Shown: positions 1 to 8,457 of the stretch, piece after piece | How the letters are laid out: the number at the start of each line of letters is the position of its first letter | Position numbering within the stretch: the stretch's first letter is position 1 | NCBI GenBank assembly: GCA_035509615.1 | Contig: DATJLK010000083.1 | Location: 4,269 to 68,268, forward strand | Direction: 5' to 3' | DNA: 64,000 bases | Origin: AP-15 sp035509615 | GTDB taxonomy: Bacteria > Pseudomonadota > Alphaproteobacteria > ATCC43930 > CGMCC-115725 | Program-made: the position numbers and the translations under genes | Notes under the pieces: generated by a model | Database searches by the model: none | Told to the model about the DNA's origin: nothing | What the model saw: the letters and a program-made list of their open reading frames with translations, nothing else

Positions 1-626
1 CAGCTCATCAACGCGAATAGCTCGCCGCGTGCGAGCCGCGTCAGATAGGGGCGGATCAGCAGCGGCGCCTCGATATGACCGACAAAGATATGCACCGCAG
101 CCCCGAGGCCGAGCGGTCCGCCGACCCCGACCGAGTGCCGCAGCACCCAGGCAAAGGCCTGCACGACGCGCTGCAGGACGCCCCAGTAGAACAGCAGCGT
201 GGCAAGCGCACTGAGCACCAGCACCAGCGGCAGCGCCCGAAACGCAAAGATGAAGGTGGCGCCGGACCGCGTTTCGGCAAACGGCAACGGGCCGCCGCCC
301 AGATAGCCAAACACAAAACCGGTGCCGGCCTCGGTGGCGTTCTGCAAGCCGTCGACGGCGCGGTTCAGCAGCAGGAAGGCGGTCCGCGCCGGCGAGAATC
401 TGAGGAACAGCAATGCGAGTACGAATTGCAACATCACGCCCACTGCGACGACGCGCCACGGGACACGCCCGCGCGCCTCGCTGAGCCCCCAGGCAAGAAG
501 CAGGATCATCCCGATGCCGAGAATTCCGCGCAATCCTGCCACCGCAGCCGCCCCGTCCTCATGTCCCCGGTAGGCAGACGGCGGATGTGGAGGTCGCCGC
601 GCCTGAAACCCCTGGGAATTGACCAT
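1..626 (-). CDS. NupC-family concentrative nucleoside transporter (5' part, truncated by window edge)
   Basis: An open frame on the minus strand runs from ATG at 626 off the left edge, so only the N-terminal ~208 residues are present. The translation has several hydrophobic helices (LRGILGIGMILLLAWGLSEA, then VVAVGVMLQFVLALLFLRF). It ends in the CNT-family hallmark EAPLLIRPYL followed by a GELFALM stretch. CNT carriers import nucleosides across the inner membrane by Na+ or H+ symport. No clear Shine-Dalgarno precedes the ATG. A GTG at 542 starts exactly where family homology begins (MAGLRGILG), so it may be the real start and the first 28 codons untranslated. The gene is divergent from the histidine kinase at 766. 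Family call is confident, substrate is not. Confidence 0.85.
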   Translation of the reverse strand, partial: MVNSQGFQARRPPHPPSAYRGHEDGAAAVAGLRGILGIGMILLLAWGLSEARGRVPWRVVAVGVMLQFVLALLFLRFSPARTAFLLLNRAVDGLQNATEAGTGFVFGYLGGGPLPFAETRSGATFIFAFRALPLVLVLSALATLLFYWGVLQRVVQAFAWVLRHSVGVGGPLGLGAAVHIFVGHIEAPLLIRPYLTRLARGELFALMS

Positions 627-765
627 CCATGCCGATGACCACCAGAATGCTCCGGGGCGGAAAGGGACAACGGCGGAGCGGAAAATTCCGTCACATTATG
701 AGACCCGAAGGGAGGCCCACAACCCGGTTGCGACACGGCGCTGCAGCTTGTAGCGTGCAACCGTC

Positions 766-2775
766 GTGGAGAACGAGGCGTTCACGGGTTGCGCCAGGCA
801 GAGGACGAATGTGCCAACAAAGTCGACGCCCAAGGGAGACGATCCGATAAACCCCAGCGACAGCCAGCACGCAAATACGAGCAGCGATCGCTTTGAGTTG
901 CTGGTACGTGCGGTAACCGATTACGCGATTTATTTTCTCCGCCGCGACGGCACGATCGCCAGCTGGAATGCCGGTGCCGAGCGGCTTAAGGGCTACACCG
1001 AGCAAGAGGTGATCGGGCGGAATTTCTCGTTATTCTTCACACTGGAAGACCGCGCCGCAAACAAGCCGGCCACAGCACTCAAAACCGCTGCTGCGACCGG
1101 CCGGTGGGAGGACGAAGGTTGGCGGGTCCGCAAGGACGGGACCCGATTTTGGGCGCTGGCGGTCCTCGACGCCGTGCATGACCGCAGCGGTGAACTGATC
1201 GGCTTTGCCAAGATAACCCGCGATATGACCGAGCGTCGCCTGGCGCAGCAGGCTTTGATCGACAGCGAGCGCCGATTTCGCCTGTTGGTCGAAAGTGTTG
1301 TCGACTACGCGCTGTTTACCCTCGATCTTAAGGGCAACATCCAGAGCTGGAACCCCGGGGCCGAACGGCTCAAAGGCTACACCGCCGACGAAGTCATCGG
1401 AAAGCATTTTTCAATCTTCTACACTGAGGAAGCGCGAGCCGCCGGCGAACCGGCAGCAGTGCTGGCCAAGACCATCACCGAGGGGAGGTTCGACAGCGAA
1501 GGCTGGCGCGTACGCAAAAACGGCAGCCGGTTCTGGGCGAATATCGTAATCGACCCGATCCGGGATGAGACCGGCCAGCTAATCGGCTTCACCAAGATTA
1601 CCCGCGACATCAGCGAACGCCGCTCGCTCGAGCAAGCAAAAGAACAGCTCTTTCAGGCGCAAAAAATGGAGACCGTGGGGCAGCTCACGGGCGGTGTGGC
1701 GCACGATTTCAACAACCTGTTGACCGCGGTCAGCGGCAGCCACTCGCTGCTGCGGCCGATGATCAGCGACCCGCGCGCGCAGAGACTGCTGGACACGGCA
1801 GATCGAGCGGTGGCGCGGGCGGCGAGACTGACCCAGCAGCTGCTCGCCTTCTCGCGGCAACATCGGCTGCAACCGGAGAGGTCGAACGTCAACGAACTGA
1901 TTACCGCGTTCGAGGGTCTCTTGCGCCATGCGACCGACGAGAACATCGGCTTGGTGCTCGATCTTGATCCGCATTTGTGGTTTTCGAGTATCGATCAAAC
2001 CCAGTTTCAATCGGCGCTGCTGAACCTGATTGTCAATGCGCGGGATGCGATGGAGGGGGGCGGCGGTACGGTCACGATCGAGACCGGGAATGTTCAGCTC
2101 GATCAAAATCGCGCCAGGAAATTGGGCGAAATCGACGCCGGTCCCTATGTGGTGATTGCGGTGCGCGATACCGGCGCGGGCATGCCTGCTGAAGCCAAGG
2201 CGAGAGCGATCGAACCCTTCTTCACGACCAAAAGCCCCGGCAAGGGAAGCGGCCTCGGTCTGAGCCAAGTCTACGGCTTTCTGCGCCAATCGGGCGGCCA
2301 GATCGAAATCGACAGCGCCGTCGGCGAGGGCACGACCGTTCGCATGTTTCTACCGCGGCTCGTCGAAGCGATGACCGATGAAGACAACTCGGCAACCGCG
2401 CCGCGGCTCGGCTCCGTCCTGATCACCGAGGACGACCCGGATGTCCTCGCGATCGCTGTGGAGACATTACGGTCGCTCGGCTACGAGATCTACTCCGCGG
2501 CGAATGCAGCCGAAGCGCTGACGATTTTGAAGCGTGGTACACCGGTCGACGTCCTCTTTTCCGACATCGTCATGCCCGGCGGCATGAACGGGGTGGAGCT
2601 GGCGCGCGAGGCCCGCCGTCTGCGCCCGGGCATTCGCGTCCTGCTTTCGTCCGGATATTCCCGGCAGGGTCTTCAGCCCGAAGAGGGGACGAGCTTTATC
2701 CCCAAACCTTACCAGCTGCCGGAACTCGCCCGCCAACTCGAAGCGATCATTACCGCATCCAGTCGCGCGGCATAG
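766..2775 (+). CDS. Hybrid sensor histidine kinase: PAS-PAS-HisKA-HATPase-REC
   Basis: A 669-residue cytosolic kinase with no membrane segment. Two very similar PAS domains sit at roughly residues 42-160 and 172-285 (compare SWNAGAERLKGYT and SWNPGAERLKGYT), each ending in a PAC-like TKITRD(M/I)(T/S)ERR. This points to tandem duplication of the sensor. The phosphoacceptor His lies in GGVAHDFNNLL (about residue 312). The ATPase shows an N-box (NLIVNARDAM), GAGMP and GKGSGLGLS. The C-terminal receiver carries the acceptor Asp in LFSDIVMPGG (about residue 602). This layout is common in alphaproteobacterial orphan kinases, which often sense light, oxygen or redox through PAS ligands. The ligand is not visible here. 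The start is GTG at 766. A later in-frame GTG near 811 would also keep every domain. No partner regulator is adjacent. Confidence 0.93.
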   Translation: MENEAFTGCARQRTNVPTKSTPKGDDPINPSDSQHANTSSDRFELLVRAVTDYAIYFLRRDGTIASWNAGAERLKGYTEQEVIGRNFSLFFTLEDRAANKPATALKTAAATGRWEDEGWRVRKDGTRFWALAVLDAVHDRSGELIGFAKITRDMTERRLAQQALIDSERRFRLLVESVVDYALFTLDLKGNIQSWNPGAERLKGYTADEVIGKHFSIFYTEEARAAGEPAAVLAKTITEGRFDSEGWRVRKNGSRFWANIVIDPIRDETGQLIGFTKITRDISERRSLEQAKEQLFQAQKMETVGQLTGGVAHDFNNLLTAVSGSHSLLRPMISDPRAQRLLDTADRAVARAARLTQQLLAFSRQHRLQPERSNVNELITAFEGLLRHATDENIGLVLDLDPHLWFSSIDQTQFQSALLNLIVNARDAMEGGGGTVTIETGNVQLDQNRARKLGEIDAGPYVVIAVRDTGAGMPAEAKARAIEPFFTTKSPGKGSGLGLSQVYGFLRQSGGQIEIDSAVGEGTTVRMFLPRLVEAMTDEDNSATAPRLGSVLITEDDPDVLAIAVETLRSLGYEIYSAANAAEALTILKRGTPVDVLFSDIVMPGGMNGVELAREARRLRPGIRVLLSSGYSRQGLQPEEGTSFIPKPYQLPELARQLEAIITASSRAA

Positions 2776-2878
2776 CGCATCCGAACTCGAAGAGTTCCGT
2801 CTCGCTGCGCCGGTGGGGCGGTCTGATCGGCGGGCCAGTCATTTATCGGAATATGGCCGGAATCGGGGCGGCGCATTC

Positions 2879-4042
2879 TCAGATCGCCGCCACCTCGAGA
2901 ATCGTCAAGGCCAGAGCCTGGGCGCGCGGAACGAGGGTGTCGATGCGGCACCATTCGTTATCGGTATGAGCATTGCCGCCGACCGGGCCGGTACCGCACA
3001 GGGTGGGCGTGCCGAGTGCGGCGGTAAAGCCGCTATCGGCCGAGCCGCCGGTGGCTTCGCCGCCGACCCCGGGCATGCCAAGACCGGCGGCGGAGCGGGC
3101 GTAGGCATCGAGAAGCGCGCGGCTCGCCTCGTCCTGCTCGAGCGGCAGGAAATTGCCTTCGCGCAGAATGCGGCTCTCGCTGCCCGGCAACTCACAGCAA
3201 TTGCAGATCTCGCGGACCTCGCCGAGGATCTTTTCCATGATGTTCAGGGTTGGAAACCGCACATCGATCCCGGCGGTCGCGCGCGGTGCAACGGTGTTGA
3301 CCGACTGACCGCCCTGGATCAGCCCGACATTGACGGTCGTGCCGAGGTCGTAATCGGTCAGTTTGTGCAGGCGCTGGACCTTGCGCGCCATCGCTTCGAT
3401 CGCACTGACCCCTTGCGCGTGCGCCGCCCCCGAATGGGCAGCGCGGCCGGTCACCTCCAATTCGATAAACGCTGCTCCCTTGCGCCGCGCGACAAGATTG
3501 CCGGAGGGGCGGCCCGGCTCGGCGTTGAACACCGCCCGCGCATCTTTGGCCTCGGTCTCAATGATCGGACGCGAGGACGGCGAGGCGATCTCCTCATCGG
3601 CGGTATAGAGCCCGGTCACCGGGCAGGGCACGCCAAACCGCTTGAGGGCGTCGAGCACAAACGTGTTCATGACGAGCCCCGCCTTCATATCGCAGACCCC
3701 CGGCCCGGACGCCTGGTTGCCCTCTATCCGAAACGGCCGCTGCGCCGCCGTCCCTTCAGGGAAGACAGTGTCGCAATGACCCAGCAGCACGATCGGCCGG
3801 TTGGCGCCGCCCGCACCGGGCAGGCGTGCCGCCATGCAGCCGCCAAACCGCTCGTGCGGGAACAGCTCGCAAGGAATCCCCGCCGCTTCGAGCCAAGCGC
3901 GCAGCCGGTCTTCGACCTGGTCAACCCCGGCCTTGTTGTAGCTGCCGCTGTCGATGCCGACGAGTTCGGCGAGGAGCGCCACCATCGCCTGATGCTGGCG
4001 GCCGAGATGCTCTATTACCGCGGTCTTTGCCTCGACGGTCAT
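2879..4042 (-). CDS. M20 family metallopeptidase (glutamate carboxypeptidase-like)
   Basis: A cytosolic-looking zinc exopeptidase of 387 residues. Di-zinc ligands are visible in order: His/Asp in LLGHCDTVFP, Asp in VCDMKAG, the catalytic pair in TADEE, and the dimerisation-domain His in AAHSGAAHAQG. The order matches the CPG2/ArgE/DapE group, which removes C-terminal glutamate or deacylates amino acids. The start is chosen at the second of two adjacent ATGs (4045 and 4042). A GGAGG lies 6 nt before the second and only 3 nt before the first. The gene is divergent from the MscS gene at 4221. Substrate cannot be decided from sequence. Confidence 0.9.
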   Translation of the reverse strand: MTVEAKTAVIEHLGRQHQAMVALLAELVGIDSGSYNKAGVDQVEDRLRAWLEAAGIPCELFPHERFGGCMAARLPGAGGANRPIVLLGHCDTVFPEGTAAQRPFRIEGNQASGPGVCDMKAGLVMNTFVLDALKRFGVPCPVTGLYTADEEIASPSSRPIIETEAKDARAVFNAEPGRPSGNLVARRKGAAFIELEVTGRAAHSGAAHAQGVSAIEAMARKVQRLHKLTDYDLGTTVNVGLIQGGQSVNTVAPRATAGIDVRFPTLNIMEKILGEVREICNCCELPGSESRILREGNFLPLEQDEASRALLDAYARSAAGLGMPGVGGEATGGSADSGFTAALGTPTLCGTGPVGGNAHTDNEWCRIDTLVPRAQALALTILEVAAI

Positions 4043-4220
4043 CATGATCCTCCGCTCGGCGCACAATCGGGATTGCCGTTGTTCCTCACATCGTCAAGCA
4101 CACTAATTCTTCAGCTCGGGACAAGCGAGGGGTGCGACGCGCCATTTGCGGCCGTCGGCCGTTTGATGCTGGGGACGCCGGCTAGCGGGCGCCAAAGTCG
4201 GGACATCGACAGGGGGTTAG

Positions 4221-5369
4221 ATGCCAGGATTTCTATCGATCATCCCAGCCTGGATTTTGGGCGCGATCCTGATGATCGTGACGGCGCTGGTAGTGCTGGC
4301 GGTTTACCGCTGGCTCACCCGCCGGCTGATCCGTCTGGCCGGACGGAAAAGCGCATTTCTGCAGCGGCTTTTGCAGCGCGGCCAGGGGCCGGCGAGCGTC
4401 TTTGTGGTTATCTTCGCGCTCGGGGCGGCATTGCCTGCAGCCCGCTTTTCGTTTCCGGTGGCGCTCGCCATCGGGCATGCGCTGCTGGTGGCATTTATCG
4501 TGACGGTCGGCTGGGCGGCGGCGATCGCGCTCGACATCGCCATCACGATCTATCTGCGGCGGTTTCGCACCGATGTCGAAGACAATCTGTTGGCGCGCAA
4601 GCATGTCACCCAGATGCGGATCTTGCAGCGGGTGGCGACGAGCTTGCTGGCGATCGTTACCATCGCCTCGGCGCTGATGACATTCGAATCGGTCCGGCAA
4701 TATGGGATCAGCTTGTTCGCGTCGGCGGGCGCCGCCGGGATCATCCTCGGCCTCGCCGCGCGGCCGGTGCTGAGTAACTTGCTGGCGGGCATTCAGATTG
4801 CGATGACCCAGCCGATCCGCGTCGAGGATCAGGTGGTGGTCGAAGGTGAATCGGGATGGATCGAAACCATCACCAGCACCTATGTCGTAATCCGCATCTG
4901 GGATTTGCGGCGGATGGTCGTGCCGCTGACCTACTTTATCGAAAAGCCGTTCCAGAACTGGACCTATGAAAGTGCTGCGCAGATCGGCTCGGTATTCCTG
5001 CACGTGGACTACACGGTGCCAGTCGATCGGCTGCGGCAACAGCTCGATGAGATCGTGCATGCGAACCCGCTGTGGGACGGCAAGGTCGCAAACTTGCAAG
5101 TGACCGACACGCCCAACGGCATGGTCGAATTGCGGGCCCTGATCAGCGCCCGCAACCCGAGCCAGACCTGGGATTTGCGGTGCGAGGTGCGCGAACGGCT
5201 GATCGCGTTTTTGCAGGCCGAATACCCGCTGGCGCTACCCCGGCGGCGCATCGAAACCGTCGCTGACGCGCCGGGTGATCAAGCCCCGGTTCGCCCCGCG
5301 CCCGATAGCCAAGCCGCCGGCTCGGTCAAAGCTCGCGAACCGCGGCTGGAGCCGGGCGCGCGGCATTGA
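4221..5369 (+). CDS. MscS-family small-conductance mechanosensitive channel
   Basis: A 382-residue inner-membrane protein. N-terminal helices are followed by the pore-lining segment (GISLFASAGAAGIILGLAAR) and the MscS beta-domain (RVEDQVVVEGESGWIETITS, then YFIEKPFQNW). Family members open under membrane tension to release solutes in hypo-osmotic shock. The C-terminal ~40 residues are Pro/Ala/Arg-rich and probably disordered. The gene looks monocistronic. A second, much larger MscS paralogue lies at 10254. Confidence 0.92.
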   Translation: MPGFLSIIPAWILGAILMIVTALVVLAVYRWLTRRLIRLAGRKSAFLQRLLQRGQGPASVFVVIFALGAALPAARFSFPVALAIGHALLVAFIVTVGWAAAIALDIAITIYLRRFRTDVEDNLLARKHVTQMRILQRVATSLLAIVTIASALMTFESVRQYGISLFASAGAAGIILGLAARPVLSNLLAGIQIAMTQPIRVEDQVVVEGESGWIETITSTYVVIRIWDLRRMVVPLTYFIEKPFQNWTYESAAQIGSVFLHVDYTVPVDRLRQQLDEIVHANPLWDGKVANLQVTDTPNGMVELRALISARNPSQTWDLRCEVRERLIAFLQAEYPLALPRRRIETVADAPGDQAPVRPAPDSQAAGSVKAREPRLEPGARH

Positions 5370-5800
5370 TCCGGGGGTACGGTCCCGCGGCAATTACTCC
5401 AGACGATCGCTCTGAGGACCTCGAACAAGCCGGCGGCCCCCATGCGCCGCCAACGCACATCGTGAGATGACATAACACGTATCGCGGCACGCCACCCCGG
5501 GACTGGCTTCGATCAGCGCGGGGCCGGCCATGCGCGCGCCCGACACCCGATAAGGATGACGATCGAGTGAGGATGGCCGCATCGCGCCGCCACCGGCATC
5601 GTCGCGTTCGGGATCGATGCCCGCGCTGGTCGTGCAACAGAGCGCCTGGATTGGCAAGGGCCTTGTTCAATTTCGACAAGACTCTGTCCGGCGATGGTCG
5701 CGCCCACCGCGAGGCGGGAGCTTATTCCGATCGCATGGTGTTGAGGACGTGATGGGCGGGGGCCGGATCGGCACCGCCTGGGCAACAACGGAGTCACAAG
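5370..5800. other. Intergenic region, 431 bp, no gene recognised
   Basis: No reading frame here has a convincing product or ribosome site on either strand. The long minus-strand frame crossing it is Arg/Ala/Ser-rich and reads as a shadow. A weak sigma-54-like element lies near 5650 but its -12 dinucleotide is GT rather than GC. The stretch probably carries the promoter of the gene at 5801. Confidence 0.5.
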
Positions 5801-6238
5801 ATGGCGACAAACGACAGCCGAGGCGGAGACCATCGCGGTTCGGTGCGCGATCCGGAGCATGACGGCAGACTGAAAGAGAACCGCGAGGCAGGCCGCACGA
5901 AGGGGACGACCGAAGGCTCGCGTGAACGCGCCCAAGAGACAGGCCGCGAGCCGGCGTCGTCGAGCCATTCGCGAAGCCGCAGCGACAATGAGCGCTCGCA
6001 GAGCCGTGGCCAATCGCATAGCGGCGGCCAGTCGCACGACAGCCAGGACGGAAGCCGGAGCGAGCGCGAGGCGCAGCGCGAGGAACAGCAGAGCCTGAAG
6101 GAACGCGAATACCGCGACGCCCAGGGCAAGGTTCACCACCACACCCGGACCTATATGGAAGACCATGCCGGGGAGAGACGCGGCCAGGGCGAATCTCGTC
6201 GCGACGAGCGGGGATCGGGAGGTCGCGGCCGCGAATAG
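5801..6238 (+). CDS. Highly hydrophilic, low-complexity Arg/Ser/Glu-rich protein
   Basis: A 145-residue product dominated by R, E, S, G, Q, H and D, with almost no aliphatic or aromatic residues, no signal peptide and no membrane segment. Short degenerate repeats are visible around RSRSDNERSQSRGQSHSGGQ. A GGAG lies 7 nt before the ATG. A strong hairpin follows the stop at 6251-6287, which supports a self-contained transcription unit. Composition resembles hydrophilins and other disordered stress-protection proteins, but I recognise no family. The function is unknown. The start, ribosome site and terminator together are the case for a real gene. Confidence 0.6.
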   Translation: MATNDSRGGDHRGSVRDPEHDGRLKENREAGRTKGTTEGSRERAQETGREPASSSHSRSRSDNERSQSRGQSHSGGQSHDSQDGSRSEREAQREEQQSLKEREYRDAQGKVHHHTRTYMEDHAGERRGQGESRRDERGSGGRGRE

Positions 6239-6250
6239 CGCCGCAGTCTC

Positions 6251-6287
6251 GCCAACGGGCCACCCGCCACCACAGGTGCCCGTTGGC
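6251..6287 (+). terminator. Hairpin, probable terminator of the hydrophilic-protein gene
   Basis: A 9-bp perfect outer stem (GCCAACGGG with CCCGTTGGC) and an inner CACC/GGTG stem separated by one bulged C, 13 nt after the stop codon. A TGTTTT run begins about 9 nt downstream, so the poly-U part is weak. Confidence 0.6.
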
Positions 6288-6734
6288 CGACAACTGTTTT
6301 CAAAAAACCGTGAAAAACTCGTAAGAATCAAAACGAAAGCGCGATCGGGCGTGCACCGTCTCTGCCGTCGCGGCCAGCCCGGGAGCCATGCTTTCGCCCA
6401 GCGTGATTTTCTTCTGGCTGCAAGACTTGACTCTACCACCCGGACCTGCCGCGAAACGGTGGGCCGGGGCCAGAGCCCGGGTGAGGAGACGGGCAAGGAT
6501 CGGGAGCAACTGCTTGGTTCTCACCGCCGCCGATATCGGGCGGCCCGTTGGCGGGACCCATTTCGGCTGTGGGTATCGGCCAGAGCTGATTTTCGGGCCG
6601 GCCAACGCCCCGACCCGCGCGGTGCGCCGATTGGCGCAAGGCACCTCGATGGTAGCATGTCAACGCATCGCAGCGCATTATCCTGACCATCGCGGCCGGC
6701 GCGCGGGGGGCGGGCGTGTGTCGCTTGGAGGGGG
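6288..6734. other. Intergenic region, about 450 bp, no gene recognised
   Basis: It begins with an A/T-rich patch (6291-6340) that stands out from the GC-rich surroundings. Small frames on both strands have no recognisable product. The 3' end provides the ribosome site of the amidase at 6735. Confidence 0.45.
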
Positions 6735-7547
6735 ATGCGAAACGTCATCTGGGCGCGGCGCCGATTGTTGCGCTCGCTGGCTGGCGCTGTGTTCGCGGGG
6801 CTGCCGGATGCCATTGCGTCAGCGCAGCCCGCGGGCCGGGCGCTGGCGGAACCACGCGGGAAGGTGCAGCGGCATCATCTGCCGCTGGTGGTGATCGATC
6901 CGGGGCATGGCGGGATCGATCCTGGCGCTATTGGCCCGGGCGGGATTTACGAAAAATACATTACTTTTGCGACCGCGACGGATCTCGCCCGGGCGCTGCG
7001 GGCCACAGGACGGTTCCGCGTCGCGTTGGACCGCGGTCCCGACGAATATGTGCCGCTGCATGAGCGGGTAGCCCGCGCCGAGGCGCTGCGCGCAAATCTG
7101 TTTTTGTCGATCCACGCCGATGCCTTGCCAAATCCGGCGATGCGCGGACTCTCAGTGTTCACTTTGTCGGCCACCGCTTCGGATCGCGAGGCGGCGGCGC
7201 TCGCCGCCAGCGAAAATCGTGAAGTCATTCCTGGTTTGCGCTCGACGCGGCGGCCGAGCGCGGTCGATGCCGTTTTGATCGATCTGATGCGCCGTCAGGC
7301 CGACAATCAATCGCTTAAGTTGGCTCGCGATATCGTTGAAACGCTCGGCCAGGAGGTCAAACTGCTGGAGAACCCGCAGCGCTCGGCGGGTTTTGTCGTG
7401 CTGACCTCGCCCGACATCCCCTCGGCCCTGGTCGAACTTGGCTGTCTGTCAAACCCCGTCGAAGAGCGTTTGCTGCAGTTGCCGTCCTATCGGCGACGCC
7501 TCGCCCGCGGTCTTGCACAAGCAATCAAGGCCTATTTCGCCAAATGA
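6735..7547 (+). CDS. N-acetylmuramoyl-L-alanine amidase (Amidase_3), probably Tat- or Sec-exported
   Basis: A 270-residue protein that cleaves the amide bond between muramic acid and the stem peptide, in the periplasm during septum splitting. The N-terminus has RRRLLRSLAGAVFAGL, resembling a twin-arginine signal. The zinc-amidase motifs follow in order: DPGHGGIDPG (His), GGIYEK (Glu), FLSIHADA (His), and a C-terminal LVELGCLSN carrying the catalytic Glu. Length is short for AmiC because there is no AMIN targeting domain. A GGAGGGG ribosome site abuts the ATG. Neighbours do not suggest an operon. Confidence 0.93.
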   Translation: MRNVIWARRRLLRSLAGAVFAGLPDAIASAQPAGRALAEPRGKVQRHHLPLVVIDPGHGGIDPGAIGPGGIYEKYITFATATDLARALRATGRFRVALDRGPDEYVPLHERVARAEALRANLFLSIHADALPNPAMRGLSVFTLSATASDREAAALAASENREVIPGLRSTRRPSAVDAVLIDLMRRQADNQSLKLARDIVETLGQEVKLLENPQRSAGFVVLTSPDIPSALVELGCLSNPVEERLLQLPSYRRRLARGLAQAIKAYFAK

Positions 7548-7678
7548 GGCCGGCGCGCTCGGGACTTGCGCCCGGATCTGCCGGAGACGGCTGTCTCATT
7601 TGCTGTCCCCGGTCGCGTGTCTCGGATAAGCCACCTGTCTCAAAGCCGCGGGCGCGCTTCACCCTACCAGCAGTCGTA

Positions 7679-7688
7679 TAAAATTAAC
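7679..7688 (+). promoter_or_regulatory. TAAAATTAAC motif, candidate upstream activator site
   Basis: This 10-mer lies about 48 bp upstream of the -24 element of the sigma-54 promoter at 7735, a normal enhancer distance. The same 10-mer occurs on the minus strand at 41402-41411, upstream of the sugar-transferase/prsKRT cluster. AT-only words are rare in this GC-rich window. Assignment to PrsR is inference. Confidence 0.3.
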
Positions 7689-7734
7689 CCCTATTTATTC
7701 AAAGGTTTGGCGAGTCAATTCTCGGTTCGAGGCA

Positions 7735-7751
7735 TTGGCACATCGATTGCT
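7735..7751 (+). promoter_or_regulatory. Sigma-54 (RpoN) -24/-12 promoter
   Basis: The sequence TTGGCACATCGATTGCT has the -24 TTGGCAC and -12 TTGCT elements with the invariant GG and GC exactly 12 bp apart. It matches the RpoN consensus at nearly every conserved position. It lies in a 664-bp intergenic region and would start transcription near 7763 toward the small membrane-protein frame at 8212. The window also encodes a sigma-54-dependent activator (PrsR, 45005). Confidence 0.7.
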
Positions 7752-7884
7752 CATTAACCTCCGCCACTTGGGCAATACCTTTGCCGCGACACACCGCTGG
7801 CGCCGACCGCGTGTCGGCACGGCCGTCGGGGCCAGGACCGAACAGCACCTTCTAACGGCGAAAAGCACATTTGGAGTTCCGCTG

Positions 7885-7917
7885 ATCGGTTTCGCTCGGC
7901 TGCCGAGCGAAACCGAT
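7885..7917. repeat. Perfect 15-bp inverted repeat with 3-nt loop
   Basis: The arm ATCGGTTTCGCTCGG is followed by CTG and then its exact reverse complement. It lies about 120 nt downstream of the predicted sigma-54 start and 295 nt before the next start codon, so it would fold in the 5' leader. No T-run follows, so it is not a classical terminator. It could be an operator, an RNA-processing hairpin or an attenuator. Confidence 0.6.
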
Positions 7918-8211
7918 CGTCATGATCGAGATAATCGATCCCCGCCGATCCGGACCGGAATCGCCCTGCGTCTCTCCCCTAGCCTGCTCCCTTCGCGCCT
8001 GCGGATCTGCGAGGGAAGGGAAACACAGTGGCGCCGGACCGATCCGGGCGCGGGAGATCGCCCCGCCAAAGTCCCCGCCAATGTCAAAGACTGTATGTGT
8101 GTGCGCCCGCTCACATTCGCTGTCCGGCCGGGAGCGGAAAATCATCGTCGATGCGGGGACCGCTCCGGCCTCGCTGAGATGTCGTTGCGATCGAGTGGGG
8201 AGTGGGTGTCA

Positions 8212-8457
8212 ATGTTCGATCCGTCTCTGTCGACACTTACCAAAGCCTGGCTGACCACGATGTTCGCCGCCAGTCTGTTGCTGGCAGCACTCGCAGTGAC
8301 GCGGATCTGTGCCGATGACACCCCACTCCAGAGCCTGCGCCGGACGGTACAGTTTACCGGCGAGCATCCTTCGCCCGATATCGAGGGCTGGGACGGCGCG
8401 GATTCCGCCGACGCCGACGCGGACTATGCCGCGCGGGCCGGCCACACCGGTTCGTGA
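8212..8457 (+). CDS. Small single-pass membrane protein with acidic tail, unknown function
   Basis: An 81-residue frame with one hydrophobic helix near the N-terminus (AWLTTMFAASLLLAALAV) followed by a soluble tail rich in Asp (DADAD). A GGGGAG lies 9 nt before the ATG. No family is recognised, and no PEP-CTERM sorting signal (PEP-helix-Arg) is seen. Its last 34 nt overlap the 3' end of the convergent CoA-transferase gene, which weakens the case. It is the first plausible frame downstream of the sigma-54 promoter. Confidence 0.42.
   Translation: MFDPSLSTLTKAWLTTMFAASLLLAALAVTRICADDTPLQSLRRTVQFTGEHPSPDIEGWDGADSADADADYAARAGHTGS

Larger units (their letters stand above)
7548..8211. other. Long intergenic region, 664 bp, regulatory rather than coding
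   Basis: Frames here give no recognisable protein. The region contains an AT-rich patch at 7676-7706, the sigma-54 promoter (7735), a perfect hairpin (7885) and a possible ribosome site for the frame at 8212. A leader of about 450 nt between promoter and start codon would be unusually long and could hold an RNA element. Confidence 0.5.

Noticed and set aside
2813..4777. 654-codon plus-strand frame across the M20 peptidase
   Set aside because: It is the antisense shadow of the peptidase and runs on into the MscS gene out of frame.
5650..5667. Second sigma-54-like sequence (TTGGCAAGGGCCTTGTT) upstream of the hydrophilic-protein gene
   Set aside because: The -12 dinucleotide is GT instead of the nearly invariant GC and the -24 element has A for C. 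It is too weak to call.
5513..6496. 327-codon minus-strand frame over the hydrophilic-protein gene
   Set aside because: Arg/Ala/Ser-rich translation without domains. The plus-strand gene has a ribosome site and terminator.
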